Shown here: positions 44,260 through 53,266 of the stretch, in pieces
Layout: every line of letters begins with the position of its first letter
Numbering within the stretch: position 1 is the first letter of the stretch
Assembly: GCA_014156375.1 (NCBI GenBank)
Contig: RQJH01000002.1
Coordinates: 1,022,331-1,086,330 of the forward strand
Direction of reading: 5' to 3'
DNA from: Enterobacteriaceae bacterium 89
Lineage (GTDB): Bacteria; Pseudomonadota; Gammaproteobacteria; Enterobacterales; Enterobacteriaceae
Length of the DNA stretch: 64,000 nt
Program-made: the position numbers and the translations under genes
Notes under the pieces: generated by a model
The model's input: the letters and a program-made list of their open reading frames with translations, nothing else
What the model was told of the DNA's origin: nothing
The model's database searches: none

Positions 44260-45645
44260 TTATTTACGACGCCAGGTGGTGCCCTGAGGACCATCTTCCA
44301 GCACGATGCCCATCTCGTTCAGACGGTCGCGAGCCGCATCAGCCGCCGCCCAGTCTTTCGACTGACGCGCATCCAGACGCTGTTTGATGAGCGCTTCGAT
44401 TTCTGCCACTTCGCCGTCGTCCGCCTGCGCACCGCTTTGCAGGAACGCTTCCGGATCCTGAGCCAGCAGGCCGAGCACCGCGGAGATTTTACGCAGCTGT
44501 GCCGCCATGCCGTTCGCGGCAGCCATATCCTCACCCTTCAGGCGGTTCACTTCACGCGCCATGTCGAACAGCACGGAGTACGCTTCCGGGGTGTTGAAAT
44601 CGTCATCCATTGCTTCGCGGAAACGCGCTTCAAACGCTTCGCCGCCTGCGGCTTCAGCGCTGGCATCCGTACCGCGCAGTGCGGTGTAGAGGCGCTCCAG
44701 CGCAGAGCGGGCCTGCTTGAGGTTCTCTTCGCTGTAGTTCAGTTGGCTGCGGTAGTGGCCGGACATCAGGAAGTAGCGCACGGTTTCGGCATCGTAGTAC
44801 TTCAGCACGTCGCGCACGGTAAAGAAGTTATCCAGCGATTTGGACATTTTCTCGCGGTCGACCATCACCATCCCGGAATGCATCCAGGTGTTAACGTATT
44901 CGCCGTCGTGCGCACAGGTGGACTGAGCGATTTCGTTTTCATGGTGCGGGAACATCAGATCTGAACCGCCGCCGTGAATATCGAAATGGGAACCCAGCTG
45001 TTTGCAGTTCATCGCCGAACATTCAATGTGCCAGCCTGGACGACCCTCTCCCCAAGGAGAAGACCAGCTCGGCTCACCGGCTTTGGACATTTTCCACAGT
45101 ACGAAGTCCATTGGATTACGTTTAACGTCAACCACGTCAACGCGCGCACCGGCCTGCAGCTGCTCGAGATCCTGGCGAGAAAGCAGGCCGTAGTTCGGAT
45201 CGCTTGGCACAGAGAACATCACGTCGCCGTTGTCAGCCACATAGGCGTGACCGCGGGCAAGCAGCTTCTCGGTGATTTCGATGATCTCGTGAATATGATG
45301 GGTAGCGCGCGGCTCGCTGTCCGGACGCAGAATGTTCAGAGCATCAAAATCTTTGTGCATTTCGGCGATCATACGATCGACCAGCGCGACAAAGTCTTCG
45401 CCGTTTTCGTTAGCACGCTTGATAATTTTGTCGTCAATATCGGTGATGTTACGCACGTACTTCAGCTGATAGCCGAGGAAACGCAGGTAGCGTGATACCA
45501 CGTCGAACGCCACGAAGGTACGGCCATGGCCGATATGACAGAGATCGTAAACGGTAATACCACACACGTACATGCCGACTTCCCCGGCATGGATAGGTTT
45601 GAATTCCTCTTTTTGGCGCGTCAGTGTATTAAAGATTTTTAACAT
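44260..45645 (-). CDS. cysS: Cysteinyl-tRNA synthetase
   Basis: CysS charges tRNA-Cys in the cytoplasm. The 461 residues equal the E. coli length. The class I signatures are HIGH-type CHIGHGRT near residue 38 and KMSKS; the zinc ligands include the Cys in YVCGITVYD and [11 protein letters not shown]. The residue after KMSKSL is Asp where E. coli has Gly. The start at MLKIFNTL is by homology; four extra codons upstream are open. It is divergent from ppiB as in E. coli. Confidence 0.97.
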   Translation of the reverse strand: MLKIFNTLTRQKEEFKPIHAGEVGMYVCGITVYDLCHIGHGRTFVAFDVVSRYLRFLGYQLKYVRNITDIDDKIIKRANENGEDFVALVDRMIAEMHKDFDALNILRPDSEPRATHHIHEIIEITEKLLARGHAYVADNGDVMFSVPSDPNYGLLSRQDLEQLQAGARVDVVDVKRNPMDFVLWKMSKAGEPSWSSPWGEGRPGWHIECSAMNCKQLGSHFDIHGGGSDLMFPHHENEIAQSTCAHDGEYVNTWMHSGMVMVDREKMSKSLDNFFTVRDVLKYYDAETVRYFLMSGHYRSQLNYSEENLKQARSALERLYTALRGTDASAEAAGGEAFEARFREAMDDDFNTPEAYSVLFDMAREVNRLKGEDMAAANGMAAQLRKISAVLGLLAQDPEAFLQSGAQADDGEVAEIEALIKQRLDARQSKDWAAADAARDRLNEMGIVLEDGPQGTTWRRK

Positions 45646-45817
45646 CGAAGATTCCATATAGACGTGTGTGGACGTAAACCGCGTATTCTACCCGCTATTC
45701 AAACCGGAAGCAGCACAAGATGCAAGGTGATCCGGCCCTGCGGTTATGCTATAACAGGCCCCTATACGTGACCCGTCTGCGGGTATTCGCACCACTATAT
45801 CGGAACAGGATGCAAAA

Positions 45818-46312
45818 ATGGTTACTTTCCACACCAATCACGGCGACATTGTCATCAAAACTTTTGACGATAAAGCGCCTGAAACAGTTAAAAACTTCCT
45901 GGACTACTGCCGCGAAGGTTTTTACAACAACACCATTTTCCACCGTGTCATCAACGGTTTCATGATCCAGGGCGGCGGTTTTGAGCCGGGCATGAATCAG
46001 AAAGCCACCAAAGATCAGATCAAAAACGAAGCCAACAACGGGCTGAAAAACACCCGTGGTACGCTGGCAATGGCCCGTACTCAGGCTCCACACTCTGCTA
46101 CCGCACAGTTCTTCATCAACGTAGCTGACAACGACTTCCTGAACTTCTCCGGCGAAAGCCTGCAGGGTTGGGGCTACTGCGTATTCGCAGAAGTGGTTGA
46201 AGGCATGGACGTGGTTGACAAGATCAAAGCCGTTTCTACCGGCCGCAGCGGCATGCACCAGGACGTTCCTAAAGAAGACGTTGTGATCACAAGCGTGACC
46301 GTCAGCGAGTAA
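45818..46312 (+). CDS. ppiB: Cytoplasmic peptidyl-prolyl cis-trans isomerase B
   Basis: The 164-residue cyclophilin matches E. coli PpiB throughout, with the catalytic-site segments [13 protein letters not shown] and [16 protein letters not shown]. No signal peptide is present, so it is the cytoplasmic form. It assists proline-limited folding. lpxH follows three bases after the stop codon and is probably co-transcribed. Confidence 0.97.
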   Translation: MVTFHTNHGDIVIKTFDDKAPETVKNFLDYCREGFYNNTIFHRVINGFMIQGGGFEPGMNQKATKDQIKNEANNGLKNTRGTLAMARTQAPHSATAQFFINVADNDFLNFSGESLQGWGYCVFAEVVEGMDVVDKIKAVSTGRSGMHQDVPKEDVVITSVTVSE

Positions 46313-46315
46313 TTC

Positions 46316-47038
46316 GTGGCGACACTCTTTATTGCAGATCTGCATCTGCAAACAGAAGAACCGGCGATCACCGCCGGTTTTCTGCGTTTTTTACGCGGTG
46401 AAGCGCGCCAGGCCGATGCGTTATACATTCTTGGCGATCTGTTTGAAGCCTGGATTGGCGATGACGATCCCGAGCCGCTGCATCGTGAAATAGCCAAAGA
46501 GATCAAAGCGCTGGTCGATTCCGGCGTGCCCTGCTATTTCATCCACGGCAACCGCGATTTCCTGCTCGGCAAACGCTTCGCGCGCGAAAGCGGCATGATC
46601 CTGCTGCCGGAAGAGCAGGTGCTGGATCTGTATGGCAGAAAAGTGCTGATCATGCACGGCGACACGCTTTGTACCGACGACGCTGGCTACCAGGCGTTTC
46701 GCGCTAAAGTCCATCAGCCCTGGCTACAGACGCTATTTCTCGCCCTGCCGTTGTTTATTCGCCGCCGTATCGCCGCCAAAATGCGCGATGGCAGCAAAGC
46801 CGCCAACAGCCATAAATCAATGTCGATCATGGACGTTAACCAGAAGGCTGTGGTCAAGGTGATGGAAAAACATGGCGTGCAGTGGCTGATCCACGGACAC
46901 ACCCATCGCCCTGCCGTTCATCCACTGACAGCCAATCAACGCTCCGCAAAGCGCGTGGTGTTAGGTGCCTGGCATGAGGAAGGATCGATGGTCAAAGTGA
47001 CCACCGATAGCGTTGAATTGATCAGCTTCCCGTTCTGA
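46316..47038 (+). CDS. lpxH: UDP-2,3-diacylglucosamine diphosphatase LpxH
   Basis: LpxH cleaves UDP-2,3-diacylglucosamine to lipid X and UMP, the fourth step of lipid A synthesis, at the inner membrane surface. The 240-residue protein shows the metallophosphoesterase motifs [28 protein letters not shown] and HGHTHRP. It begins with GTG, as does the E. coli gene. It lies three bases after ppiB and ends one base before the convergent small membrane-protein gene. Confidence 0.97.
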   Translation: MATLFIADLHLQTEEPAITAGFLRFLRGEARQADALYILGDLFEAWIGDDDPEPLHREIAKEIKALVDSGVPCYFIHGNRDFLLGKRFARESGMILLPEEQVLDLYGRKVLIMHGDTLCTDDAGYQAFRAKVHQPWLQTLFLALPLFIRRRIAAKMRDGSKAANSHKSMSIMDVNQKAVVKVMEKHGVQWLIHGHTHRPAVHPLTANQRSAKRVVLGAWHEEGSMVKVTTDSVELISFPF

Positions 47039-47039
47039 A

Positions 47040-47300
47040 TTAGCCGCGATCGTCTTTTGGGCCGAGGAAGTAAAAGCCAAACGGCAGTGAGCCGATGATG
47101 GTGAACATGATGCTGTAAATAGCGGCCCATGCTCCCTGAATGAAGTACATCGACACGCTCCACTGCTCCATCGGCAGGTTGTACTGATCCTCAACGCCCT
47201 GGAACGTGACTTTTGAAACCACCGTCACGGCGATCAGGAACACAATCGCTACGGCAGTCAGAAATTTTTTCCCTTCCGGGGTGCGAAGTATCGCCAGCAT
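47040..47300 (-). CDS. Small inner-membrane protein of unknown function
   Basis: The 86-residue protein has two hydrophobic stretches (about 14-31 and 54-77) and a charged C-terminus GPKDDRG. It begins MLAILRTPEGKKF, after an AGGAGAG ribosome-binding sequence. It is convergent with lpxH, with one base between the stop codons, and divergent from yedE. E. coli has no gene here. I do not recognise the family, and no motif suggests a function. Confidence 0.65.
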   Translation of the reverse strand: MLAILRTPEGKKFLTAVAIVFLIAVTVVSKVTFQGVEDQYNLPMEQWSVSMYFIQGAWAAIYSIMFTIIGSLPFGFYFLGPKDDRG

Positions 47301-47516
47301 ACGCTCTCCTCATGTCATGCTGCGCTGCCGGTATCTGGCAGCAGTTTTCACAGTCAGGCAACAACTTTACCGCATTTCTGCTCACATTGCGGCAAATTTA
47401 CAGCGGCAACCAGACATTGATCCTTTCGAGGTTTTTCTCTCACTAAGTCACGTATCCTCTCGTCTCTTTCCACCCGTTCGCGGGAAATGACCCTTCTGAG
47501 TTCAGAGGCATTTGTT

Positions 47517-48722
47517 ATGACATGGCAGTACTTTAAACAAACCTGGCTGGTGAAATTCTGGTCACCGGTTCCTACCGTTATCGCCGCAGGCATCCTTTCC
47601 ACCTACTATTTTGGTCTCACCGGCACCTTATGGGCCGTTACCGGCGAATTCACCCGCTGGGGCGGGCAGTTGCTCCAGCTGGCAGGTATCCATGCGGAAA
47701 CCTGGAGCTACTTTAAGCTGATCCACCTTGAGGGAACGCCGCTGACCCGCATCGATGGCATGATGATTATCGGCATGTTCGGCGGATGTTTTGCCGCAGC
47801 GCTGTGGGCCAATAACGTTAAGCTTCGTTTTCCGCGCAGCCGTATCCGTATTGTTCAGGCAGTCGCCGGCGGCATCATTGCCGGTTTTGGTGCTCGGATG
47901 GCGATGGGCTGTAACCTGGCGGCGTTTTTTACCGGCATCCCGCAGTTTTCTCTGCACGCCTGGTTCTTTGCGATTGCGACCGCCATTGGCTCCTGGTTTG
48001 GCGCGCGCTTCACTCTGCTGCCGATGTTCCGCATCCCGGTGAAAATGCAGAAAGTCTCTGCCGCCTCGCCGTTAACGCAGAAACCTGATCAGGCCCGTCG
48101 CCGTTTTCGTCTTGGGGTCATTATCTTTCTCGGCATGCTGGGCTGGGCGCTGCTCACTGCGGCTAATCAGCCTAAACTCGGCATCGCCATGCTGTTTGGC
48201 GTGGGGTTTGGCGTGCTGATTGAACGCGCGCAAATTTGCTTTACCTCCGCATTCCGCGATATGTGGATTACCGGACGCACCCATATGGCGAAAGCGATTA
48301 TTTTCGGCATGGCGGCCAGCGCCATCGGTATTTTCAGCTATGTGCAGCTGGGGATGGAACCCAAAATCATGTGGGCAGGCCCGAACGCGGTGCTTGGCGG
48401 ACTGCTGTTTGGCTTTGGCATTGTGCTGGCAGGCGGTTGTGAAACCGGCTGGATGTACCGTGCAGTCGAAGGCCAGGTGCACTACTGGTGGGTGGGATTA
48501 GGCAACGTGATTGGCTCCACCCTGCTGGCGTACTACTGGGACGATCTTTCACCGCTGGCGACCCACTGGGACAAAGTCAATCTGCTGGAGACCTTCGGCC
48601 CGTACGGCGGTCTGCTGGTCACCTATCTGCTGCTGGCTCTGGCGCTGCTGCTGGTGATCGGCTGGGAAAAACGCTTCTTCCGCCGCCAGGCGTTAGCCAC
48701 TACTCATGAGAAGGAGGCCTGA
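47517..48722 (+). CDS. yedE: Selenium metabolism membrane protein YedE (FdhT)
   Basis: The 401-residue polytopic inner-membrane protein equals E. coli YedE in length and nearly in sequence, with the YeeE/YedE repeats GGIIAGFGARMAMGCNLAAF and GIVLAGGCETGWMYRA whose cysteines are thought to pass sulfur or selenium species. The family is associated with selenium metabolism by genome context. The ATG at 47517 has AGAGG eight bases upstream. It overlaps yedF by one base. In E. coli the pair lies near the flagellar genes; here it is between lpxH and purE, 2 kb from selU. Confidence 0.93.
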   Translation: MTWQYFKQTWLVKFWSPVPTVIAAGILSTYYFGLTGTLWAVTGEFTRWGGQLLQLAGIHAETWSYFKLIHLEGTPLTRIDGMMIIGMFGGCFAAALWANNVKLRFPRSRIRIVQAVAGGIIAGFGARMAMGCNLAAFFTGIPQFSLHAWFFAIATAIGSWFGARFTLLPMFRIPVKMQKVSAASPLTQKPDQARRRFRLGVIIFLGMLGWALLTAANQPKLGIAMLFGVGFGVLIERAQICFTSAFRDMWITGRTHMAKAIIFGMAASAIGIFSYVQLGMEPKIMWAGPNAVLGGLLFGFGIVLAGGCETGWMYRAVEGQVHYWWVGLGNVIGSTLLAYYWDDLSPLATHWDKVNLLETFGPYGGLLVTYLLLALALLLVIGWEKRFFRRQALATTHEKEA

Positions 48723-48955
48723 TGAAAGCCATCGTTCCTGATTACCGACTCGATATGGTCGGTGAACCCTGCCCTTATCCGGCAGTGGCTACCCTGGAAG
48801 CCATGCCGTCGCTGAAAAAAGGCGAGATCCTGGAAGTGGTCAGCGACTGTCCGCAGTCCATCAATAATATTCCCCTGGATGCCGCCAATCATGGCTACAC
48901 CGTGCTGGATATCCAGCAGGATGGTCCGACGATCCGCTATCTGATCCAGAAGTAA
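48722..48955 (+). CDS. yedF: TusA-like sulfurtransferase family protein YedF
   Basis: The 77-residue protein has the SirA/TusA fold with the conserved GEPCPYPAV motif, whose cysteine carries a persulfide or related group in the family. It matches E. coli YedF. Its start overlaps the yedE stop codon, so the two are co-translated. A role in sulfur or selenium delivery with YedE is likely by family and context; direct function is not established. Confidence 0.93.
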   Translation: MKAIVPDYRLDMVGEPCPYPAVATLEAMPSLKKGEILEVVSDCPQSINNIPLDAANHGYTVLDIQQDGPTIRYLIQK

Positions 48956-49019
48956 TCTTTGCCGACCCCGATCTTTCGATTGTGGTCGGTTTAGCGCGAA
49001 GCCGGGCTGAGTTTTGTCC

Positions 49020-49035
49020 GCGCAACCGTTTTCCT
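49020..49035. promoter_or_regulatory. PurR operator of purEK
   Basis: GCGCAACCGTTTTCCT matches the PurR box pattern ANGCAANCGNTTNCNT at all but the first fixed position. It overlaps the likely promoter (TTTTCC at 49029-49034 and TATTCT at 49052-49057, 17-base spacer), as in E. coli purE. Confidence 0.85.
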
Positions 49036-49107
49036 TGCCGGTTTTCCATGCTATTCTCTGTGGCCTTCAAAGCAGTGTGTTCCACACCCACAGGAGTTTT
49101 AAGACGC

Positions 49108-49617
49108 ATGTCTTCCCGCAACAATCCGGCGCCTGTCGCCATCGTGATGGGGTCCAAAAGCGACTGGGCTACCATGCAGTTTGCCGCCGAAATCCTTGAT
49201 ATCCTGAACGTTCCCCACCATGTGGAAGTGGTTTCCGCACACCGCACGCCGGATAAGCTGTTCAGCTTTGCCGAAACGGCCGAAGAGCAGGGTTATCAGG
49301 TGATCATCGCGGGCGCGGGCGGTGCAGCGCACCTGCCGGGAATGATCGCCGCAAAAACGCTGGTACCTGTACTGGGCGTTCCAGTTCAGAGCGCCGCGCT
49401 AAGCGGTGTCGACAGCCTTTACTCCATTGTGCAGATGCCGCGCGGCATTCCGGTAGGAACCCTGGCGATTGGCAAAGCAGGTGCCGCCAACGCCGCCCTG
49501 CTGGCCGCACAAATTCTGGCTCAGCACGATGCCGAACTTCATCAGCGCATCGCCGCCTGGCGTCAGGCGCAGACCGATGAAGTGCTCGACAACCCGGATC
49601 CGCGGGGTGCGGAATGA
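49108..49617 (+). CDS. purE: N5-carboxyaminoimidazole ribonucleotide mutase PurE
   Basis: PurE converts N5-CAIR to CAIR in purine synthesis. The 169 residues match E. coli PurE, with [16 protein letters not shown] and [15 protein letters not shown] as active-site segments. The start at MSSRNNP is by homology; the frame runs 42 codons upstream across the promoter. It overlaps purK by ATGA and is controlled by the PurR box upstream. Confidence 0.97.
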   Translation: MSSRNNPAPVAIVMGSKSDWATMQFAAEILDILNVPHHVEVVSAHRTPDKLFSFAETAEEQGYQVIIAGAGGAAHLPGMIAAKTLVPVLGVPVQSAALSGVDSLYSIVQMPRGIPVGTLAIGKAGAANAALLAAQILAQHDAELHQRIAAWRQAQTDEVLDNPDPRGAE

Positions 49618-50681
49618 AACAAGTTTGCGTCCTTGGCAACGGCCAGCTAGGCCGCATGCTGCGCCAGGCGGGCGAACCAATGGGGATCAGCGTCTGGCCC
49701 GTCGGGCTGGAAGCAGACCCGGAAGCCGTGCCCTTTCAGCAGAGCGTGATCACTGCGGAAATTGAACGCTGGCCGCAAACCGCGCTGACCAAAGAGCTGG
49801 AACTTCATCCGGCCTTCGTTAACCGCGATGTGTTCCCGATTATTGCCGACCGCCTGACGCAAAAGCAGCTGTTCGACAAACTCGGGCTGGCCACGGCTCC
49901 GTGGCAGCTGTTGGAAAACGCAGCGCAGTGGCCTGCGGTGTTTGAGCGTCTGGGTGAGCTGGCGATCGTGAAGCGCCGCACCGGTGGCTACGACGGCCGC
50001 GGCCAGTGGCGTCTGCGCGCCGCTGAAACAGGTGAACTTCCCGCCGACTGCTACGGCGAATGTATCGTTGAGCAGGGCATTAACTTCAGCGGCGAAGTCT
50101 CGCTGGTTGGCGCACGCGCTCACGACGGCAGCACGGTGTTTTATCCGCTGACCCACAACCTGCATCAGGACGGCATTCTGCGCGTCAGCGTTGCCTTCCC
50201 GCAGGCCAACTCGCAGCAGCAGGCGCAGGCAGAAAGCATGCTCAGCGCGATCATGAACGAGCTGAACTACGTCGGCGTGATGGCGATGGAGTGCTTTATC
50301 ACCCCGTCAGGCCTGCTGATCAACGAACTAGCGCCGCGCGTGCATAACAGCGGTCACTGGACGCAGAACGGCGCGTCTATCAGCCAGTTCGAGCTGCACC
50401 TGCGAGGCGTGACGGATTTACCTCTGCCGCCGCCGGTGGTGAACAGCCCTTCGGTAATGGTGAATCTGATCGGTACCGATTTGAACTACAGCTGGCTGAA
50501 GCTGCCGCTGGTGCATCTGCACTGGTACGACAAAGAGGTGCGCGAAGGCCGAAAAGTGGGCCATCTGAACCTTAACGACAGCGACACCGGACGACTGAGC
50601 GCCACTCTGGAAGCGCTGATCCCGCTGCTGCCGCCGGATTATGCCAGCGGTATTGCCTGGGCGCAGGCCAAACTCAGTTAA
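49614..50681 (+). CDS. purK: N5-carboxyaminoimidazole ribonucleotide synthase PurK
   Basis: PurK is an ATP-grasp enzyme that carboxylates AIR to N5-CAIR, the substrate of PurE. The 355 residues match E. coli PurK, including GNGQLGRML at the N-terminus, [13 protein letters not shown] of the ATP-grasp region and the metal-binding [14 protein letters not shown]. Its start overlaps the purE stop codon, giving coupled translation. Confidence 0.97.
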   Translation: MKQVCVLGNGQLGRMLRQAGEPMGISVWPVGLEADPEAVPFQQSVITAEIERWPQTALTKELELHPAFVNRDVFPIIADRLTQKQLFDKLGLATAPWQLLENAAQWPAVFERLGELAIVKRRTGGYDGRGQWRLRAAETGELPADCYGECIVEQGINFSGEVSLVGARAHDGSTVFYPLTHNLHQDGILRVSVAFPQANSQQQAQAESMLSAIMNELNYVGVMAMECFITPSGLLINELAPRVHNSGHWTQNGASISQFELHLRGVTDLPLPPPVVNSPSVMVNLIGTDLNYSWLKLPLVHLHWYDKEVREGRKVGHLNLNDSDTGRLSATLEALIPLLPPDYASGIAWAQAKLS

Positions 50682-50771
50682 GCAAATCCTGCCGGGGATT
50701 GATCTCCCCCCTTCCCCGGCTCTCCCTCCAGCGCGTAGAATCCTTCCATGCTATTCAGGAAGGATTTTTTT

Positions 50772-51842
50772 ATGACTAATGGGACAGATTTCCGCGCCAT
50801 TCTGCGCGCCGGAACGCCCATCATCGACGTGCGCGCCCCCGTTGAGTTCCAGCAGGGAGCCGTTCCCGCCGCCTGCAATCTGCCACTGATGAACGATGAC
50901 GAGCGTGCTGCCGTGGGCACATGCTACAAGCGTCAGGGCGCAGAAGCGGCTCTGAAGCTCGGCCATTCGCTGGTCAACGGCGAGATCCGCCAGCAGCGCC
51001 TCGAAGCCTGGTGCAACGCCCTCCAGCAGGTGCCGAATGCTTATCTTTGCTGCGCGCGCGGTGGGCAACGTTCGCATATCACGCAACAGTGGCTACGTGA
51101 GGCCGGTGTTGATGTGCCGTTGATCGTTGGCGGCTATAAGTCCCTGCGCCAGACGGCTATCGCGGTGACGGCAGAGCTTGTTCAGCGCCCGATCGTGCTG
51201 ATCGGCGGCTGTACCGGGAATGGCAAAACATTATTAGTCCGTTCACAGCCTTCAGGCATTGACCTGGAAGGCCTGGCACATCATCGCGGCTCGTCGTTTG
51301 GGCGGACACTCCAGCCGCAGCTGTCGCAGGCCAGCTTTGAAAATGCGCTGGCGGTTGAGCTGCTGCAAAAAGAAAGTCCGCGCTGGGTGCTGGAAGATGA
51401 AGGTAATATGATTGGCTCGAACCATCTGCCAGCCTGCCTGCGCGAACAGATGGCGCAATCCTCCATTGCTGTTGTCGAAGATCCGTTTGAGATCCGCCTG
51501 GAGCGCCTGCGCGAGGAGTATTTCACCCGCATGCAGCACGACTTTGTGCAGGCCTTTGGCGAAGAACAGGGCTGGCAGGAATACGGCGAGTATCTGCACC
51601 ACGGGCTGTTCGCCATTCGCCGTCGGCTGGGGTTACAGCGGTTCGCTGAGCTGACGGCAAAGCTGGATATTGCGCTGGCCGATCAGCAGCGTAGCGGCTC
51701 CACCGACTCGCATTTCAGCTGGCTGAAGCCCTTGCTGGTTGAATACTACGATCCGATGTATCGCTATCAGCTGGAGAAAAAGGCTGAGAAGATTGTGTTT
51801 CGCGGGACGTGGCAGGAAGTTGCCAGGTGGCTGGAGAGCTGA
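50772..51842 (+). CDS. selU: tRNA 2-selenouridine synthase SelU
   Basis: SelU (YbbB) converts 2-thiouridine to 2-selenouridine in the wobble position of certain tRNAs using selenophosphate. The 356-residue protein has an N-terminal rhodanese domain with the catalytic cysteine in [11 protein letters not shown] and a C-terminal P-loop domain with [12 protein letters not shown]. The ATG at 50772 is preferred over an earlier in-frame start because AGGAAGGA lies upstream. It follows purK by 90 bases as a separate unit. yedEF, also linked to selenium, lie 2 kb upstream. Confidence 0.95.
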   Translation: MTNGTDFRAILRAGTPIIDVRAPVEFQQGAVPAACNLPLMNDDERAAVGTCYKRQGAEAALKLGHSLVNGEIRQQRLEAWCNALQQVPNAYLCCARGGQRSHITQQWLREAGVDVPLIVGGYKSLRQTAIAVTAELVQRPIVLIGGCTGNGKTLLVRSQPSGIDLEGLAHHRGSSFGRTLQPQLSQASFENALAVELLQKESPRWVLEDEGNMIGSNHLPACLREQMAQSSIAVVEDPFEIRLERLREEYFTRMQHDFVQAFGEEQGWQEYGEYLHHGLFAIRRRLGLQRFAELTAKLDIALADQQRSGSTDSHFSWLKPLLVEYYDPMYRYQLEKKAEKIVFRGTWQEVARWLES

Positions 51843-51848
51843 AGCTGT

Positions 51849-51929
51849 TTGCCCGGCGGCGCTTCGCTTGCACGGACCTACATACGTCAATAGTTTTGTA
51901 GGCCCGATAAGCGTTAGCGCCACCGGGCA
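51849..51929. repeat. REP/BIME element
   Basis: TTGCCCGGCGGCGCTTCGC and GCGCCACCGGGCA ends with an imperfect inner pair form a paired REP between the convergent selU and porin genes. Confidence 0.85.
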
Positions 51930-51940
51930 GTTTAGTTTAA

Positions 51941-53086
51941 TCAGAAATCGTAACGCAGACGCACCAGGTTCATATCACCCAGATCGTCGGTGCTGGAAGT
52001 GAACACGTGTTCGTAGTCAACCTGGAAGCCATAATCCAGTTTGAAGCTGATACCTACGCCGTTGTCGATACGCTGGTAGTTACGACCAGTGGTGTATTGC
52101 AGACGGTCGCCCATGAAGTATGGCTGTACGGATTTGAGCGCGTACTGACCGATTGGGAAGGTGTAACCTGCAAAGTATTCGATACCCCATGCGTCACCGG
52201 CAAAGTAGTCGTTGACCGACACTTTTTTGGTGGTCAGGAAGTTCTGATACCAGCCGCCGCCGAACGCGAAGGTCCAGTTATCCGGGGTATAGCTCAGCGC
52301 GGTACCAAGGATGTTCTGGTCGTAGGATTTGCTGTCGTTGTTGTTCGGGTTACGCATATCCGCGCGGGTGTAGTTCCAGGATGTACCCCAGGCCAGATCG
52401 TCAGTAATGTGGTAGTTCACACCCAGTGAACCGCCGCCTTTACGTTTGTAACGCAGGCCGTTGCCCGGCAGATATTCGTTATCGTTGAACAGATAGGACG
52501 CGTAGAGATCGACATCGCCCACGGTTTTCTTATATTTCAGCATTTTGCGTGAACGATAAGATCCGTCGTAGTCACCGTTGATCCCGTTACCTGGTGCCTG
52601 ACCGATCATGTCGTAGTCCCAGATATCAGTTTTGGCACCGACCACGTCGTAGTAAACGCTGTTCTGCTGACCAAAGGTCAGCGTACCCCAGGTTTTGCTC
52701 TTCAGGCCGGTGTACAGCATACGGCGCTGGGTATTATTTGCGCCTTCAGCGTAGTGATTATCCCAGTCGAAGAGTGCCGGAATATTCACACCCAGCTCGT
52801 AATAGCTCAGCCAGCTAATATCATCAAACAGATAATAGTCAGCGGTGAAACGGAAACGAGTGCCGCCATCAAAGCCATTACGTTTATATGAACCTTTATC
52901 GCCGTCGCCGGTCATATTATTAAACTGTGGACGAATACTGCCGCCGACGGTGAAATTAAGACGGCTCAGCGGGTCGCCGGCCTGTGGATCCTGCTTGAGA
53001 AGGGTAATTTCTGCCTGAGCCGCCATTGACGACATGGCCACCGCTGTACCGACAATAAGAGCCAGTTTGTTTTTTGTTATTTTCAT
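51941..53086 (-). CDS. Outer-membrane porin
   Basis: The 381-residue protein has a signal peptide (about 1-25, ending SSMAAQA), alternating amphipathic strands rich in Tyr and Gly, and a terminal phenylalanine (RLRYDF), all typical of a 16-strand porin. The segment YTGLKSKTWGTLTFGQQNSVYYDVVG matches the constriction-loop area of general porins, but the protein is not OmpC, OmpF or PhoE. The ATG at 53086 follows an AGGGA site. It stands alone between selU and ybbP, where E. coli has other genes. The permeating solute is unknown. Confidence 0.85.
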   Translation of the reverse strand: MKITKNKLALIVGTAVAMSSMAAQAEITLLKQDPQAGDPLSRLNFTVGGSIRPQFNNMTGDGDKGSYKRNGFDGGTRFRFTADYYLFDDISWLSYYELGVNIPALFDWDNHYAEGANNTQRRMLYTGLKSKTWGTLTFGQQNSVYYDVVGAKTDIWDYDMIGQAPGNGINGDYDGSYRSRKMLKYKKTVGDVDLYASYLFNDNEYLPGNGLRYKRKGGGSLGVNYHITDDLAWGTSWNYTRADMRNPNNNDSKSYDQNILGTALSYTPDNWTFAFGGGWYQNFLTTKKVSVNDYFAGDAWGIEYFAGYTFPIGQYALKSVQPYFMGDRLQYTTGRNYQRIDNGVGISFKLDYGFQVDYEHVFTSSTDDLGDMNLVRLRYDF

Positions 53087-53220
53087 GTTATATCCCTGAT
53101 TATAATTTACACGCATTTACTTAACGGATATTAACTATTAAAAATAAATTTGTGTTGGTGTGTTTTTAATGATTTGTGCGGTTAAGACAAAACCTTTATC
53201 TTTCTGTGCCTTTTAAAATA

Positions 53221-53248
53221 AAAAAAACCGGCACGGTGGCCGGTTTTA
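53221..53248 (-). terminator. Terminator of the ybbA-ybbP operon
   Basis: On the minus strand AACCGGC and GCCGGTT enclose CACCGT and are followed by more T residues. It lies 20 bases after the ybbP stop codon and upstream of the porin promoter. Confidence 0.88.
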
Positions 53249-53266
53249 ATTAATATCGGAAATTAA

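Noticed and set aside
48982-49107. N-terminal extension of PurE from a GTG at 48982
   Set aside because: It crosses the PurR box and promoter and has no counterpart in PurE; the ATG at 49108 matches homologues.
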